NCBI GenBank assembly: GCA_946481445.1
Contig: CAMLOA010000150.1
Span: forward strand, 1-5,778
Reading direction: 5' to 3'
Source of the DNA: an uncultured Devosia sp.
Lineage (GTDB): Bacteria > Pseudomonadota > Alphaproteobacteria > Rhizobiales > Devosiaceae
DNA: 5,778 nucleotides
The translations under genes and the position numbers were made by a program. Shown here piece by piece: positions 4,732 through 5,778 of this stretch (within the stretch, counting starts at the first letter, position 1; every line of letters begins with the position of its first letter). Below the pieces are notes generated by a model that had not been told where the DNA came from, did not search any database, and worked only from the letters and a program-made list of their open reading frames with translations.

Positions 4732-5778
4732 TCAGAACCCGCCGCCCGTCTTGAAGCCGGAATGTTTGCGCGTGCCGGAAGAGCCGGTGCGCGGTCGCGA
4801 GAAGCCGCCGCCGGAACCCCCGCTCCAGCCGCCGCCAAAGCCGCCGGAATTGCCCTTGCTCTTGGACTTGCCCGACGAGCCGCCAAAGCTGGAATCGGGC
4901 CAGTTGAAGGTACTGCCGCCATTGTCCGGCCAGGGCGAATTGCTGCGCCGGCCATTGTTGGGCAGGCCGACCCCGCCGCCCCAGTCGGATGTGCCGGCGC
5001 TCCAGTTCTGGCTGCGGCGCCACTGGTCCCAGTAGGACGCCGCCGAAATGCCGCCACGCAGGAAATCGTTGAGCAGGTCGCCCACCAGCTTGTCTTCGCG
5101 GAAGGTCGAGCGCGGATCATCGAACCGCTGCTTCTTGAATTCCCACTGGATGTCTTCGAGTTCGCGGCGGCGGGCAGCCAGGGTCTTGAGCCGCTCCTGC
5201 TGTTCGCGCGCTTCGTCTTCCTCCGATTTGGCCCGCGCGCGGGCATCATCGATCTGGGCCACAATGGTGTCGTCCTGTCCGGTGCGCGTCTTGCGCGCCT
5301 CGGCAAGCAGGGTCTGGATATCCTCGCGGCGCAGGGCGGTCGCCAGTTCCCCCAGCGCACCCTCGATGGCCGGATTGCCGCCCTGAGACAGGGACGCCAG
5401 GCGCTCGGTGGTCTCGTCCCGCTCATCCTCGATTGCCACGATGCGCGCATCCAGGGCGTCGATCTCGGCCTGCGCCTTTTCCATCGCGTCGCGGATCGGC
5501 TTGCCGCCGGCCGTGTCGATGGCCGCGGTCTCGAGGGCATCCACCTCGTCCTGCGCCGCCTTGGCCAGGGCGATCTGCCGCTCGGCATGCTCGCGCAGCC
5601 GCAGCGGAATCTCGTTGAGCATGGCAAAGTTCGGCCGTGCCTTATGGAAGCCGGCCACCCCGGCCACGAGGCCGTCCAGGTAGCGGATCAGGTTGTTGGC
5701 GCGATAGCTGGCCGTGCCATACCCGGACTCCCACAGATACATGAACAGCGGATCGTCGCGGTAGGGCTTGCCCTTGGC
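4732..5778 (-). CDS. Unrecognised protein with coiled-coil region and Trp/Gly/Ser-rich C-terminal tail (N-terminus beyond window)
   Basis: The reading frame is open from the right window edge to TGA at 4734-4732, giving 348 visible residues. An ATG occurs at 5742-5740, but the 12 codons before it (AKGKPYRDDPLF) read smoothly into the following protein and no ribosome site precedes it, so the true start is probably outside the window. Numbering from that Met: residues 1-45 form a folded, Tyr/Arg-rich segment (YLWESGYGTASYRANNLIRY). Residues 48-115 and 163-205 are charged, heptad-like helices expected to form coiled coil, with a shorter helical stretch between. Residues 206-235 (FDDPRSTFREDKLVGDLLND) look globular. 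From 237 on the chain is rich in Trp, Gly and Ser, with two WPD motifs (271-273, 281-283), a basic KSKSK patch (292-296) and a GGGW/GGGF-type end. Similar glycine-rich tails occur in YgcG/TPM-type proteins, but no TPM domain is visible here. No signal peptide or membrane helix is seen in the visible part. I do not recognise the family. Confidence 0.82.
   Translation of the reverse strand, partial: AKGKPYRDDPLFMYLWESGYGTASYRANNLIRYLDGLVAGVAGFHKARPNFAMLNEIPLRLREHAERQIALAKAAQDEVDALETAAIDTAGGKPIRDAMEKAQAEIDALDARIVAIEDERDETTERLASLSQGGNPAIEGALGELATALRREDIQTLLAEARKTRTGQDDTIVAQIDDARARAKSEEDEAREQQERLKTLAARRRELEDIQWEFKKQRFDDPRSTFREDKLVGDLLNDFLRGGISAASYWDQWRRSQNWSAGTSDWGGGVGLPNNGRRSNSPWPDNGGSTFNWPDSSFGGSSGKSKSKGNSGGFGGGWSGGSGGGFSRPRTGSSGTRKHSGFKTGGGF

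Noticed and set aside
4740..4900. Repeated CCGCC-rich DNA considered as a tandem repeat or CRISPR-like array
   Set aside because: The repetition follows from Gly codons in the low-complexity tail of the minus-strand protein. Unit length and spacing are irregular and there are no spacers.

Overview
The window is GC-rich, densely coded chromosomal DNA. Codon use, short intergenic gaps, the protein types and an inverted 'GGCGAAGGCC' intergenic repeat point to an alphaproteobacterium, probably a Hyphomicrobiales member such as a Devosia-like genus. The order and genus are inferences from family resemblance; no rRNA or other marker gene is present.

Layout: (1) 1-888 +, the nucleotide-binding half of an ABC exporter whose membrane half lies off the left edge. 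(2) 889-1173, a 285-bp intergenic region with a 101-bp inverted repeat element (941-1041), a tandem 11-bp direct repeat (1115-1136) and a hairpin that would cover the next gene's ribosome binding site (1148-1168). (3) 1174-2487 +, an exported, cysteine-containing protein with a DUF3298/RsiV-like C-terminal segment. (4) 2567-3304 +, a TauE/SafE (TSUP) membrane transporter, followed after 38 bp by (5) 3343-4254 +, a LysR-type regulator; the two look like one transcription unit. (6) 4324-4722 +, a small VOC/glyoxalase-fold protein. (7) 4732-5778 -, the C-terminal part of an unrecognised protein with a long charged coiled-coil region and a Trp/Gly/Ser-rich tail. It runs off the right edge and converges on the VOC gene with 9 bp between stop codons.

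Most of the window is ordinary accessory and housekeeping content. The only clear functional link between neighbours is the transporter-regulator pair. I see no defence system, CRISPR array, tRNA or rRNA gene, transposase, prophage gene or integration site. The points worth a second look are the architecture of the 889-1173 region and the two poorly characterised proteins (1174-2487 and 4732-5778).
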